From Euperipatoides rowelli (Eukaryota > Onychophora > Udeonychophora > Euonychophora > Peripatopsidae): a stretch of 11,872 bases of DNA. Below are positions 1-8,746 of the stretch, in pieces; within the stretch, counting starts at the first letter, position 1, and the number at the start of each line of letters is the position of its first letter. The translations under genes were made by a program, and so were the position numbers. The stretch lies in NCBI GenBank assembly GCA_003024985.2, contig PXIH01S0020067.1; one strand, 5' to 3'. Under the pieces are notes generated by a model. That model was not told the origin of the DNA and did no database searches. It saw nothing but the letters and a program-made list of their open reading frames with translations.

Positions 1-109
1 CACTCGAGCATGTGCTGACGGGCCCCATATCTCAAATAGCTTAAGGCCTTATTAAGTCAAAATACGGCACTGTCTACAGTATATAATGACTTGGCCCTGC
101 TGAGGATGG
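1..109. other. GC-richer, repeat-like left edge
   Basis: This edge contains GGGCCCC, AAGGCCTT and TTGGCCC segments unlike the following AT-rich DNA. It may be part of an interspersed repeat cut by the window edge. No coding frame was recognised. Confidence 0.25.
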
Positions 110-192
110 TTTTTTTTTTTTTTTTTTTATAGAGTGTTGATTCAAATAATTTAATTTAACAAATATGTGCATAAAGACAAAAAAAAAAAAAA
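110..192. repeat. T19 and A14 runs flanking a short AT-rich segment
   Basis: A run of nineteen T (110-128) and a run of fourteen A (179-192) enclose about 50 bp. The T run could be the poly-A tail of a reverse-oriented retroposed copy ending at 110, but no body was recognised. Confidence 0.5.
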
Positions 193-1240
193 TAGAAAAA
201 AAATAAATAATAATGAAAGATTTTCCATGAATAACCAAGGTCCTATTCAATCCTTTCTATGCATTAACTGATTAGTCGAGATATAATTTTTTATGCTGAC
301 GTGTAAAAGATGATTCTTTTCCAAACATGTTGATTATTCCTTAATTCAGCATTGCACTCAACATGATTACATTGTGAAACATAATTTATTAAACACACAG
401 AACTGAGAAAACAATCAATTTAAACCAAGAACAAGAATTAAACTTCAGTTAAATAGTCAATACAAATGTTCAATGGAACAAGAATCATTTGACAAAGACA
501 AACACTCATTCTTTGTAAAAAAAAATAAAAATTAAGAAAGATGCATCAAGTTGCAAAAAATTGAGATACTGTATGTAGATCCCAAATAGCTTTATAGGGC
601 ATAGAAAAGTAAATGGATTATATGGCTTGAAATCCTTTTAATATAAAACAATCCATAACCAATCCAATGTCTAGATGTGTCCAAATCTTAAAATCACAAC
701 TCCCAAAGTTAATGATAAATGAGCTAAATAATTAATAATTTATATACAGTAGATAATATATATACAAAAAGAGAATTAAAACGGGCAGAATTAAAAACAC
801 CATTAAAAAAAAAAAAACTAATTTTTATGTGACAAAAAATAACATACGATCATCACAATGTTTAGTTAAGCAGTTAATTAGGTTTCTAGATTAATCAAAT
901 TAATTAACATCATCTGAACTTGTAATTTTGTCAGGAATGAATAGTGGACTAAAAATCAAAACAAACCACAAATAAGCTGAGGAAATATACTACTATGTTG
1001 AATCAAACTAAAAGCATATTGCTTATGAATTTATTTACCAGCAAGAAATCAATCTTCACAATTCTAATTATGATTCAATTTTCAACTATTTCTTTAGAAC
1101 CTAAACAAAACACAAGATAAAATGTTAAATATAACCAAAGAAGAAAAATGTGCCCTGCCATCCTAAGCCTACATATCTATTTAAAGCCAGATCTATCTAT
1201 GATGCACTTGGCATTTGTGCTGTTTTTGATTAATTTGTAT

Positions 1241-1660
1241 TTGATTGATTGATATGGCTTCTCCTTATATCTGGAGTCATCCTCAGGATGTTAGCCTTAT
1301 TTACTACTTACTATTTATCCCATACAGTCTCCGTACACACCGCCCCCTTTTGCTTCCCACATTCTAAGTAATGTCTTTACACATCCCATCCATTCCTCTC
1401 TCCCTCAAAACCCAACCATTTTCTCATCTTATCTCCATCATTCATTCTCTCAATCNCTTCCATTCGTCCATTATCCTTTCTATCTCCCCCTTTAACCCCT
1501 TACATTCCAATATGTGCTTAATATCCTCTTCACCTTTCGCACACAAACTACATAATGTTCCTTCCCCTCCCCAAACATTCTTTTCCTAACCTTAGTTCCC
1601 AAGCTTCCTGCCCTTGCCTGAAACAACAACCCACTTCCCCTATCATTTCTTTATAACATA
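1241..1660 (-). mobile_element. Decayed 3' end of a second non-LTR retrotransposon, with C-terminal zinc knuckle
   Basis: On the minus strand this G-rich stretch encodes LLFQARAGSLGTKVRKRMFG in one frame. A frameshift near 1555 leads into CSLCAKGEEDIKHILEC, a C-x2-C-x8-H-x3-C zinc-knuckle-like motif. After a further frameshift near 1440 it continues KMRKWLGFEGE. This pattern, a basic segment, then a C-terminal Cys/His knuckle, then a short tail, is typical of the C-terminus of many LINE ORF2 proteins downstream of the reverse transcriptase. The 3' end carries short palindromes (CATCC/GGATG and CTCC/GGAG) and an (ATCA)n-like tail ending near 1241. An N lies at 1456. The copy is inactive. It runs in the same direction as MVD. 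I cannot assign the clade firmly, and the end near 1660 is approximate. Confidence 0.72.
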
Positions 1661-2623
1661 CCGTATATAGGCTACAATAAACATCACTTTGGATTCATGA
1701 ACTGACCAAATCACTTAAACAAAGTAAAGGCCGTTATCTATCAGGATGGACAAAAAAAAATAGTCCAACTATCATGTTACGGTTATTATAAAAAAAGTGG
1801 CCATAATAATAATATAAAACAAAATATAAAGATGCAGAATTATAAAAGATGTGAATCTTCCTCTTCATTCAGAACATATTTAGATTAGATAATAGTTTTG
1901 AAGACATACTGTATATAATAAATAGATTTAATAAATTCAAATAATATTTTTGTTAAAATGTTTTTTTTTTAAATTTAGTCTTATGGTACTATAATAAAAG
2001 AAAAAGACTATATTAATAATAAATTAGAATGAAATAAAATGTGTTTTTGTACAGCATGTTTGTAAGAAGGAAATTAATGTTAATAAAAGAAGTGACTTTA
2101 GAAGTTGGACCTTAAGTGGTTAAACCACCTTTTACAGTTTAGTCTTTATCAGTTCACAAGATTCATTCTATTATATAAATGTAGGCATATAAGGATATAT
2201 GAATTATTTTAATTTAAGAGCAAGTGAAATTCATTCTTAATAGATATCCAGGTTAGTCATGATCAAGATATTTGTCTTGATGAATGGTTTGCTGGCCATA
2301 TTAAACACTAGCACTCCAACAATATAACTTTCTACAAAAAATCCACAGTATAACTTGGAATGCTGTCTAAGGCCTTGCAGGTTCTTGGTGGTTCACAGGC
2401 TTTGATTACTATATACGTTAACAGATTACCCCTTCACTTTTTTTTCTTTGACACATACCCTCTCAGGTGTAAAATATTATATTTTAATGAATGTATATGA
2501 TAATTAATAAATTAATGTTTGATATTTTTATTATGTCTCCTAGTCATCTTTTTGGTCTTTTGTCATTCTACTCAATTATCTCCTAAATCACATATAATTA
2601 TTCATTGTTAAAACTCATTGGAT

Positions 2624-2745
2624 TGTGCACTAATATCTGATTATAGAGTTCAAAATCAGACATTATGTAGACGTCTGCTGTATATAGTAGGCCAAGCTTG
2701 CAGTTTATATACAGAAAGAGGAAAAGTTAACACTATTAGTGCACA
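2624..2745. repeat. 122-bp element with perfect 12-bp terminal inverted repeats and nested stems
   Basis: TGTGCACTAATA at 2624-2635 is the exact reverse complement of TATTAGTGCACA at 2734-2745. Inside it, in order, are a 7-bp stem starting right after the left repeat (TCTGATT 2636-2642, AATCAGA 2654-2660), an 8-bp palindrome AGACGTCT (2669-2676), and a 9-bp stem (CTGTATATA 2678-2686, TATATACAG 2706-2714) whose loop holds the palindrome CAAGCTTG (2693-2700). The whole could fold as a branched structure. No target-site duplication is evident. It may be a small MITE or a structured RNA; the sequence does not decide. Confidence 0.55.
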
Positions 2746-2925
2746 TTTTATGAAGATGTACAGTATACTTTGCCATGAATTTTAATTATATACAACAAAT
2801 TTTTATTATTATTATTAACTGTAAAGTATAAATAAAATCTTTTTGTAAAAAAAAATATTTGTTATTCATTTTTGATTTATACACTAACTTTACTGATTTA
2901 TTTTTATTATAGCACCATAAATAAA

Positions 2926-3150
2926 ATTAAATAGAAATTACTAATGTGAAACTTATAGTATATAAAGAGCCATTAAATAGAAATCACAATGAAAGAACTT
3001 TATAGTATATAAAGGCTGTTAAATAGAAATTGCTAATGTGAAACTTATAGTATATAAAGAGCCATTAAATAGAAATCACTGCACGAAAGTACTTTATAGT
3101 ATATAAAGGCTGTTAAATAGAAATTGCTAATGTGAAACAGTATATAAAGA
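2926..3150. repeat. 46-bp tandem repeat with alternating A/B monomers
   Basis: Monomers beginning TTAAATAGAAAT start at 2927, 2973, 3019, 3065 and 3113, giving spacings of 46, 46, 46 and 48 bp. The last copy is shortened. All share AGTATATAAAG. Odd copies have GCTAATGTGAAAC-type middles (ACTAATG in the first), and full odd copies end GAGCCA. Even copies have a GAAAG..CTTT middle and end GGCTG. Adjacent copies thus differ while alternate copies agree, so the array grew by duplication of a roughly 92-bp dimer. Confidence 0.85.
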
Positions 3151-3290
3151 TATATGTCTTCTTTAACCAAAAATGTCTTAGGTGCAGTTATGCATTTAAT
3201 ATTAAAGTGCATCTTGTGTACAGAAGAAATACTAAATCTGATAGTCTTTTTGTTCACTCATACTCATACATTACTTCCCTACTTCACTAA

Positions 3291-3347
3291 CTGAGCATGA
3301 AACTGGCATACAACCTGCAACAGATTTTATGCCAGTTCCATGCTCAG
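3291..3347. other. 57-nt near-perfect hairpin, microRNA-precursor-like
   Basis: Arms 3291-3310 and 3328-3347 pair over 20 positions with a single mismatch (A3300 against C3338). The loop is 17 nt (3311-3327). The left arm begins CTGAGCATG and the right arm ends CATGCTCAG. The arms are more GC-rich than the surrounding sequence. Weak extra pairing is possible below (CTTC at 3282-3285 with GAAG at 3348-3351, with a five-base bulge). Both strands could fold this way. It could be a microRNA precursor, a foldback remnant of a transposon, or chance. Confidence 0.5.
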
Positions 3348-3581
3348 GAAGGTTGTGGCCACTTAATCAGTTATGGGATAAGAAGTGCCAATACAATTTT
3401 TATGATCGTGTTTTGCACTTTAAACTTTTTCTTTATTGCTATCTCTAACATGATTTATAAAAATTGTACTAATTTATCATAATTAAGGAAGTTGTTTTTC
3501 TTCCATATCAAATTATCATTAGATTTGTCATTATCGCAAATAATATAATTAACATAAAGTAAAGTCTAGTTTATTTACCGT

Positions 3582-3602
3582 TATAACAAACTGGTTGTTA
3601 TA
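3582..3602. repeat. Short perfect inverted repeat
   Basis: TATAACAA and TTGTTATA form an 8-bp stem with a five-base loop (ACTGG). No function is inferred. Confidence 0.45.
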
Positions 3603-4673
3603 CATGTGAAAAAGAAGTTGAAGAATGTTGTGGAATACAGCCATTTTATTCTAAAACCAGGAGAAAATAAATTGTAAATCAGCAAGTCACTGATGTGTAC
3701 TAAATACAAACAAAAAGGCTCAAATTAAAATATAATGGCTGCAAATAGTGTTGTAGCAAGTAATAGGGGGGTCAGTCTGTCCGGGTATCATTCCAGGTGG
3801 GGGGAGGTGCAAATTTTTTTTTTGTTTTTAGGGGAGAGAGTGCCAAATTTGTAATGTTATGGGATGAATCATTTGTTTAATGTGCTGTATATTTAAATAA
3901 GTAGTTACTTGTTTGATTTAGCATTTTAGTTTCAGACGTTACACATTTATATTTAAGTTGGGGACAGACGGCCAGGTTTACTCAACCATAAAACAATGTG
4001 TGATATCAGTTACATCTGTGAAGGGCTGTCACAGTATTCAAGAGTCACTCCCTCCCCCTGCAAGACATTTAAAATGTTTAGGCAATCAGATAATTTTTAT
4101 GAAAATTAATTAATTTAAAAGCTGATTCACTTCATTTAATATTAACAATATTATCTTTCCAAACATTTTTTTTTAAAGATTATAATATTATTGTTTGTTA
4201 ATCTTCAATAATATGGGTTAATCTTAAGTACTATTAACCACCTAACAGATGTATTAAAATTCCAAAAAAGAGCATATTTTATTTCATAAATTGATAGTGT
4301 ACTTATCCTGATGATAAAAAAAAATTTGGGGCATGCATAAGGGTGGGAAAGATTTGCCTCCACCCTTTATAAGTAGCCTCTTTTACAATATGTTTGATAG
4401 TTATAATAAATGAAGTTTTATTACAAACAATGCTATTGTTAAAATATTTAGAAAATTTTACTGATAACAGCTGGGCTGCCGAGAAGGTGGAGGGTGGGGG
4501 GGCAGGGTCCATAAACCTTGGGGGCCCAGTCCTGGGGTATGTATATTTTTTTTTACTAGATAATGAATTTATTTCATAACTAAGCACTGTACCTGTGCCA
4601 TCTGGGCTATTGAGAGGGGTTAGGGGGCAAGATTACCTAGGCCAGTAATGACTTAAGGGGTGCCCTAAAGGGA

Positions 4674-4683
4674 GGGGGGGGGG
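4674..4683. repeat. G10 run
   Basis: Ten consecutive G lie inside one of the GC-rich blocks of the possible hAT element. Confidence 0.85.
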
Positions 4684-4721
4684 TGCAATGACCATGTAAT
4701 CATACAACTAAAAATACAAAT

Positions 4722-4920
4722 AAAAAGTTTATTAAAATATTTACAACTAAATAATTTGTCCTTTTTGTTATTAAAATGTCCATACAAAAAAAAAAAAAAA
4801 AAGTTTATCAAAACTAAATAATTTGTCCTTTTGTCATTAAAACGTCAATTAGACCCCCCCCCCCCCAAAAAAAAAAAAAAAAAAAAAAAAACCTTATCAA
4901 AATATTTAGAAAAATATAAA
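4722..4920. repeat. Tandem repeat of about 76-89 bp, two copies and a partial third, with homopolymers
   Basis: Copy 1 (from 4722) and copy 2 (from 4798) share AAGTTTAT.AAAA, CTAAATAATTTGTCC and ATTAAAA.GTC. A third partial copy (from about 4887) begins CCTTATCAAAATATTTA, matching the start of copy 1. The copies are separated by A17 (4786-4802) and by C13 followed by A25 (4854-4891), so the poly-A part of each unit has expanded. Confidence 0.7.
4854..4891. repeat. C13-A25 homopolymer junction
   Basis: Thirteen C (4854-4866) are followed directly by twenty-five A (4867-4891). It is prone to length error in sequencing and to replication slippage. Confidence 0.85.
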
Positions 4921-5076
4921 CAAGGCATGGGGGGAGAGATATGACGAGTAAATTACGCCCTGGGTACCATAATCTCATCATATGCCACTGGCTGTAGCTA
5001 CAAGGCAAGGGCAGACAAAGACCTTGGAGTGACTACCACCACTTCAACAACCTAACCGTTTAGGGAGCAAGTATTC

Positions 5077-5102
5077 GTTGGAATGGTGATAGTCATTCCA
5101 AC
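5077..5102. repeat. Perfect 9-bp inverted repeat in a GC-richer patch
   Basis: GTTGGAATG (5077-5085) and CATTCCAAC (5094-5102) enclose an eight-base loop. The surrounding 5000-5160 patch is GC-richer than its flanks and unassigned. It gives only short open frames on both strands. Confidence 0.5.
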
Positions 5103-5684
5103 TGAGTGTGACCCAGAGGCATACATGTCATGTCCTTAAATAGCAAGAATGCAACGTGCATGCAAAATTCAACTGAATAAATTACCATTAATTTGCATTT
5201 GCAAAGAAATTGATTGTTTTATGCAGTTTACAGTCTCATAATTGATCAGATTATTCTAGCATGGCATTTACTGAAAATAGAAGAGTGTGCTATGAAAGAA
5301 AACAATATGTAAACAAAAATTAGCTGTTCCTTGAATGCATGAAGCAATGTAACAAAGTAGAAAAAAAAAATGCTAATCAGTTTGTTGTATATCATTAATA
5401 CTTATAGAGTGATAAGAATAAAAATTCAGTATATTAATAAAACAAAATTTAATGTCTGTTTCTAAGATATTTGACCTGGATCATTTTAGGGATTAAAATC
5501 CCCAATATACTGTAAAAAATGACCAAGATTTGCAAAGAGATTTAAACATTTTTTGATTGTTAATGCACAGGAAGAAATAAACTCTTTATGGTGTTGACTT
5601 TCATTAATGATTTATCATATAATCTGTGGGACTATTTAGCACCAAAATAATGTCAATCAATGAAAAAAACAACAATTGATATTC

Positions 5685-5799
5685 TACTAGAATAAAAAAT
5701 AATTTCTAGTTTGGTTCATGATTAAAAATATTTGTTCATATTTAACTAGATTTGTCATTGTATTAAAATAGTACACTAAACATATAGTTTATTCTAGTA
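5685..5799. repeat. 12-bp inverted repeat with a nested 7-bp pair
   Basis: TACTAGAATAAA (5685-5696) is the exact reverse complement of TTTATTCTAGTA (5788-5799). Inside, TCTAGTT (5705-5711) pairs with AACTAGA (5744-5750). It is AT-rich, so chance is possible; a MITE remnant is the alternative. Confidence 0.35.
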
Positions 5800-6295
5800 A
5801 AATATAATTTATACTAACATTATTTTAAAGTTATCCAATAAATTTTGTTCGTACATTTAAGGATTTGATGAGAAAAAAAAAATTAAAGGAAAACTAAAGT
5901 TTAAACTAGACATAATATAATTACACAAAAAAAGTTTCAAATACTGTACCTGTTTTTTTTTTTTTAAGTTTTGTTTTTGAGATACTTTGTGACATAACAT
6001 TTTCTACCTATAGTAATTGGAAGTTAAATACATTTGCTTTAAATTTTGTTCAATACATATGTAATATAAAATGCCTAGTAGAGCACAATTTATTTATTAT
6101 AAGATATTAAAATACCTGTCATCTATTTAAAATGGCCATGTCCTAGCTGTAGACATAAAATAGTTGAGTATATCAGAGAGGATAACAAAAAAAAAAGCAA
6201 CATTTTTAGATTTTAAGTCTAAACTTTAGTTTTTCTTTAATCATTGTTATTATCCTTAGCAGACGGGTCTTATTAATAAATAATGTCAATTTTAC

Positions 6296-6427
6296 CCAGG
6301 CAAGCATATCCAGCTGCCGAAGAAGCTAATCCTGCAGCAGTGGGGAAATTATTTTCAGAGCAAATATGAATTTTCCCACTAATTTCTTCATTTTTGGTCG
6401 CTTTACGTTTAATAGCTCTTCGACGTA
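6296..6427 (-). CDS. MVD: Diphosphomevalonate decarboxylase, internal exon with the GHMP phosphate-binding motif
   Basis: Read on the minus strand, this 132-bp exon encodes a segment ending [21 protein letters not shown], the hallmark region of mevalonate diphosphate decarboxylase. That cytosolic or peroxisomal enzyme uses ATP to turn mevalonate diphosphate into isopentenyl diphosphate, CO2, ADP and phosphate. [12 protein letters not shown] is the glycine/serine loop that binds phosphate in GHMP-superfamily enzymes, and the second serine of ASSA matches the human catalytic-site Ser127. A basic stretch (RRRAIKRK) comes before it, as in the human protein. The acceptor is a pyrimidine-rich tract ending CCAG at 6428-6431, and the donor is GTAAAA starting at 6295. 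The exon opens with two bases that finish an Ile codon split with the upstream exon (A|TA, phase 1) and ends with one base of the next codon. It equals roughly human residues 86-135. No stop or frameshift is seen. The following exon was looked for in 1-6295 and not found, so that intron probably exceeds 6.2 kb. Confidence 0.94.
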
Positions 6428-6596
6428 CTGGAAAAGAAATGAAATAAATTACTAAGAACTGTTTTTAAGCATTGGGATTTAAAAGCAATATTGAGATTTA
6501 GAAATTAAAAATTGACACATACAGACAATTAAAGTTTCTTTTAATTTATATTACCAGGTGTGGTTTGGCATAAATCTATACCTAACATAAGTTAAC

Positions 6597-6700
6597 ACTG
6601 AGGAGTAGCTGGGGTATAGTGCAAAGACATTCAGGCGTGCTTTTAGACATAGATCAAAGTAGGGCATGGCCTAGGTCGCCAAGTTAAAGTAGCACTACAA
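6597..6700. mobile_element. GC-richer transposon-like block
   Basis: The stretch CTGAGGAGTAGCTGGG near 6597 resembles a CAGTGGCGTAGCTAGG-type hAT end at 12 of 16 positions. It is followed by GC-richer sequence with GGCATGGCCTAGGTCGCC at 6663-6680. No partner end or transposase was recognised. The similarity is to a general end type recalled from other genomes, so this is tentative. Confidence 0.25.
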
Positions 6701-6889
6701 TTTTTAAAATTGGAATTGATCTTCAAAGTGGTGTGAAGTTTTGGTTTATTATATTCTAATTAAAAATTTACACATTCTTGATGCTATACTGAATTAAACT
6801 CATTATGCTATTTTAAATTACAGTTCTCTAAATAAAGGGCGACATAAATACTTTTATGTATATTTTCTATATAAGCTATTTGCCATGAA

Positions 6890-6960
6890 GGAAGGCTGGA
6901 TTAACGTATAGCCTAAGCAGAGCAAGCACATGCTTATGGCTTAACAAAGTAGGGAGACCA
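6890..6960. mobile_element. Second GC-richer repeat-like block with imperfect hairpin
   Basis: The block begins GGCTGGATTAACGTATAGCC and contains TAAGCA and TGCTTA arms that can pair, with AAGCACATGCTT in the loop region. It looks like a decayed end of an interspersed repeat, but I cannot name the family. Confidence 0.25.
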
Positions 6961-7224
6961 CAAAAAATAAAAAAAATTATTTGCGGACTGAAATAAAACA
7001 ATGCTTCTGAAGTATTTAACTAGAAAATTTGTAAACTCCCTTTTTTTTTGAACCCTTACATTATTTCTTTTTTTTTTCATTTTTAAAGTACAGTGAAATG
7101 ATTTATGAAATTTAGATTTTCTGGTGGCCTAATAAATTATTTTAAATGGTTAGGAATAAATTTATACATTTTTAAATCAACATTTAATGCAGATTTTAAA
7201 AATAAAAACAAAATTATTATAGAA

Positions 7225-7390
7225 AACCTGTCTTGGGAGACCACCCCTTATGCCATCATGAAATAGTGGTCTCTCAAAAGAAACCCTACCTTGAAAGACA
7301 ACACCACTCACCATCAAATATTGGTCTTTCAAGGCAGGTGGTCTAAAAAATATCCTTTCAGCATTAAATAGTGGTCTATCAAAACAGGTG
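7225..7390. repeat. Five copies of a roughly 19-bp motif in mixed orientation (-,+,-,+,+)
   Basis: The motif is approximately GTGGTCTYTCAAGRCAGGT. It occurs on the minus strand at 7225-7244, plus at 7266-7285, minus at 7286-7304 (with a small insertion), plus at 7321-7340 and plus at 7371-7390. The first two copies form a 12-bp stem (7233-7244 with 7266-7277, one G·T mismatch). The third and fourth contain a perfect 11-bp inverted repeat (CCTTGAAAGAC at 7289-7299, GTCTTTCAAGG at 7324-7334). Plus-strand copies are spaced about 50-55 bp. The open frame across this stretch on the minus strand is a by-product of the repeats. Confidence 0.8.
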
Positions 7391-8162
7391 TTTTGTCTAA
7401 AAAAAAAAAACAATGTTTAAGTACTGTATTCCATTTTTACTTGCCACACTTGTTTAAATAATCTTTTTTATATTAATTTTATACACATTAATTTTAAACA
7501 AGTTATTGTATTTTTGCTAAGTAAATTAGTGTAATACATACAGATACGGTACTGTATTTTTAAATTATTTGCATTATATTATTGCTAAAATAAGCCCCTC
7601 GGTGTAACCATATATACATTCGATACAGTATTTTGATAATGTTGGCATGCATGATTTCCTCTTTTGTCATGCGAGTAGAGTGCGTTCATAGTCACGAGTC
7701 ATTGAAATTAACTGGCATGTTAATTAACAAACCACCACCAGTTAGAAGCCTATTTTTTTTAATTACAGATTGCATTACAATTATTACAAGCTTATGTATT
7801 TAATACAGCTTAATTATATAAGCTAATTCTAAATCTGTTCTGTAATTAAGTATTGATAATTAAATCATTGAAATACTGTATATTTTAGTAGTGGGATATT
7901 TTTTTCTAAGACCTTTGCTGAAATAGTAAAATTGTGATCTTACAAAAAAGGTGTAATTCAGTGCTTAGGATTTTAAAATGTTAACCATGCCTTCCTTAAA
8001 AACATTGTTTAATAGTTATGAGTTTACTCTATAAAAAAGTATAGAAATAAGAACTGCATGTATACGCATTTAATATATACTGTAATTGCTCCAATCGACT
8101 AATCCTAATTGTTCAGTTTGATTGGTTCTAATCTGTAATTAAGTCCAACAGACCATGTCTTT

Positions 8163-8229
8163 AGACTTGAGAGTCCAATACTTCAAGGCATAAGGTTGGG
8201 GAGGGGGGGGGGTCTGTCAAGACAGGTTT
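8163..8229. repeat. Second inverted pair of the same 19-bp motif, with a G10 run in the loop
   Basis: A partial minus-strand copy (AGACTTGAGAGTCC, 8163-8176) faces a plus-strand copy (GGTCTGTCAAGACAGGTTT, 8211-8229), giving the same minus/plus layout as the cluster about 800 bp upstream. A run of ten G (8203-8212) immediately precedes and overlaps the plus copy. Confidence 0.6.
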
Positions 8230-8746
8230 CATTACTCTTTAATAACATAATTTTCACCATATTCCTTTAAAAACTAAACAAACGGTGAGATTATAATTGA
8301 ATTAACTAAAAGAAAATGTACAGCACCGGTCTCAATTAATTATTAATAGCAGACTACATTATGCAAACACAGTAGCCATTCTTTTCTTAATTCACTCTAT
8401 GAAAATGCCAGAATTATACCTTTTACTGCAGTAAATGAATAATTTATCAAAGAGAACTAAAAACAGTATTATGTTTGTCTACATAAATGTGATTATGTGG
8501 ACATGCTAACATTAATGAGGAACAGTGTTGAATTAATTACTTTTCAAATACAAGTTAATTGCAAGTAAAAGTACTTACTCCTAGACAAAATTAACTAGTT
8601 ACAATTATAATTAAAAGTACTTTCATATACCATGCTTATATCTCCAGTATGCAAAAAAAATGACTTAGTTTTTATTAAAAGATCCAAGCCAGTGTTATAA
8701 CTTATAAAAAATCTTTGTAAAAAAAAACTGTTTCTACCTCCCATGA

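Larger units (their letters stand above)
3746..4990. mobile_element. Possible decayed non-autonomous hAT-type DNA transposon
   Basis: The right end, read inward on the minus strand, begins CAGTGGCATA, close to the CAGTGGCGTA-type ends common among hAT elements. The left end TAGTGTTGTAGCAAG may be a decayed version. The 8-bp flanks GCTGCAAA (3738-3745) and GCTGTAGC (4991-4998) agree at five of eight positions, compatible with an eroded hAT target duplication. Inside lie GC-rich, G-run-rich blocks (3766-3850, 4471-4540, 4602-4690) unlike the surrounding AT-rich sequence. Two of them start with related CTGGGCT..(C/T)GAGA segments 131 bp apart. No transposase frame is seen. It could instead be several separate fragments. 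Confidence 0.35.
1..6295 (-). other. Probable MVD intron running to the left edge
   Basis: Everything to the left of the donor at 6295 appears to be intron or beyond. The next MVD exon should encode the segment around the conserved GSGSACRS...GGF motif, and I found no minus-strand match in 1-6295. Within it, 193-1240, 1661-2620, 3350-3740 and 5110-6240 are AT-rich and I see no gene in them. A slightly more GC-rich stretch at 2250-2420 gives only short open frames of about 20 codons on either strand with no recognised similarity. A missed divergent exon cannot be excluded. Confidence 0.55.

Noticed and set aside
1371-1589. Plus-strand open frame of 72 codons, rich in Ser, Leu and Pro
   Set aside because: It is the complement of the purine-rich LINE remnant that codes on the minus strand, and its low-complexity composition reflects that.
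2254-2420. Possible exon in a slightly GC-richer stretch
   Set aside because: Both strands give only frames of about 20 codons with no match to MVD or another family I recognise, and no clear splice pair.
2926-3150. Possible CRISPR array
   Set aside because: The units are contiguous AT-rich tandem copies without unique spacers, in a eukaryotic context.
3045-3257. Minus-strand open frame of 70 codons
   Set aside because: Its end lies in the 46-bp tandem repeat and the rest is AT-rich translation with no recognisable motif.
3294-3313. Resemblance of the left hairpin arm (CTGGCATACAA) to the 5' arm of vertebrate miR-221
   Set aside because: The match is recalled from memory and short. The opposite arm of that microRNA is absent, and the hairpin here pairs differently, so coincidence is more likely.
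3297-3482. Plus-strand open frame of 61 codons starting inside the hairpin
   Set aside because: It starts in the left arm of the inverted repeat and turns into a hydrophobic AT-rich translation without family motifs.
4303-5008. Overlapping short open frames on both strands
   Set aside because: They run through G-runs, poly-A and tandem repeats, show no known motif, and are explained by low-complexity sequence.
4990-5065. Possible short coding segment (GKGRQRPWSDYHHFNN) on the plus strand
   Set aside because: It is only about 22 codons long before a stop, with no convincing family motif; similarity to LINE-like tails was too vague to report.
7177-7413. Minus-strand open frame of 78 codons with repeated FxxRPLF-like segments
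   Set aside because: The repetition comes from copies of the 19-bp DNA motif; no family is recognised and the start lies in a poly-A tract.
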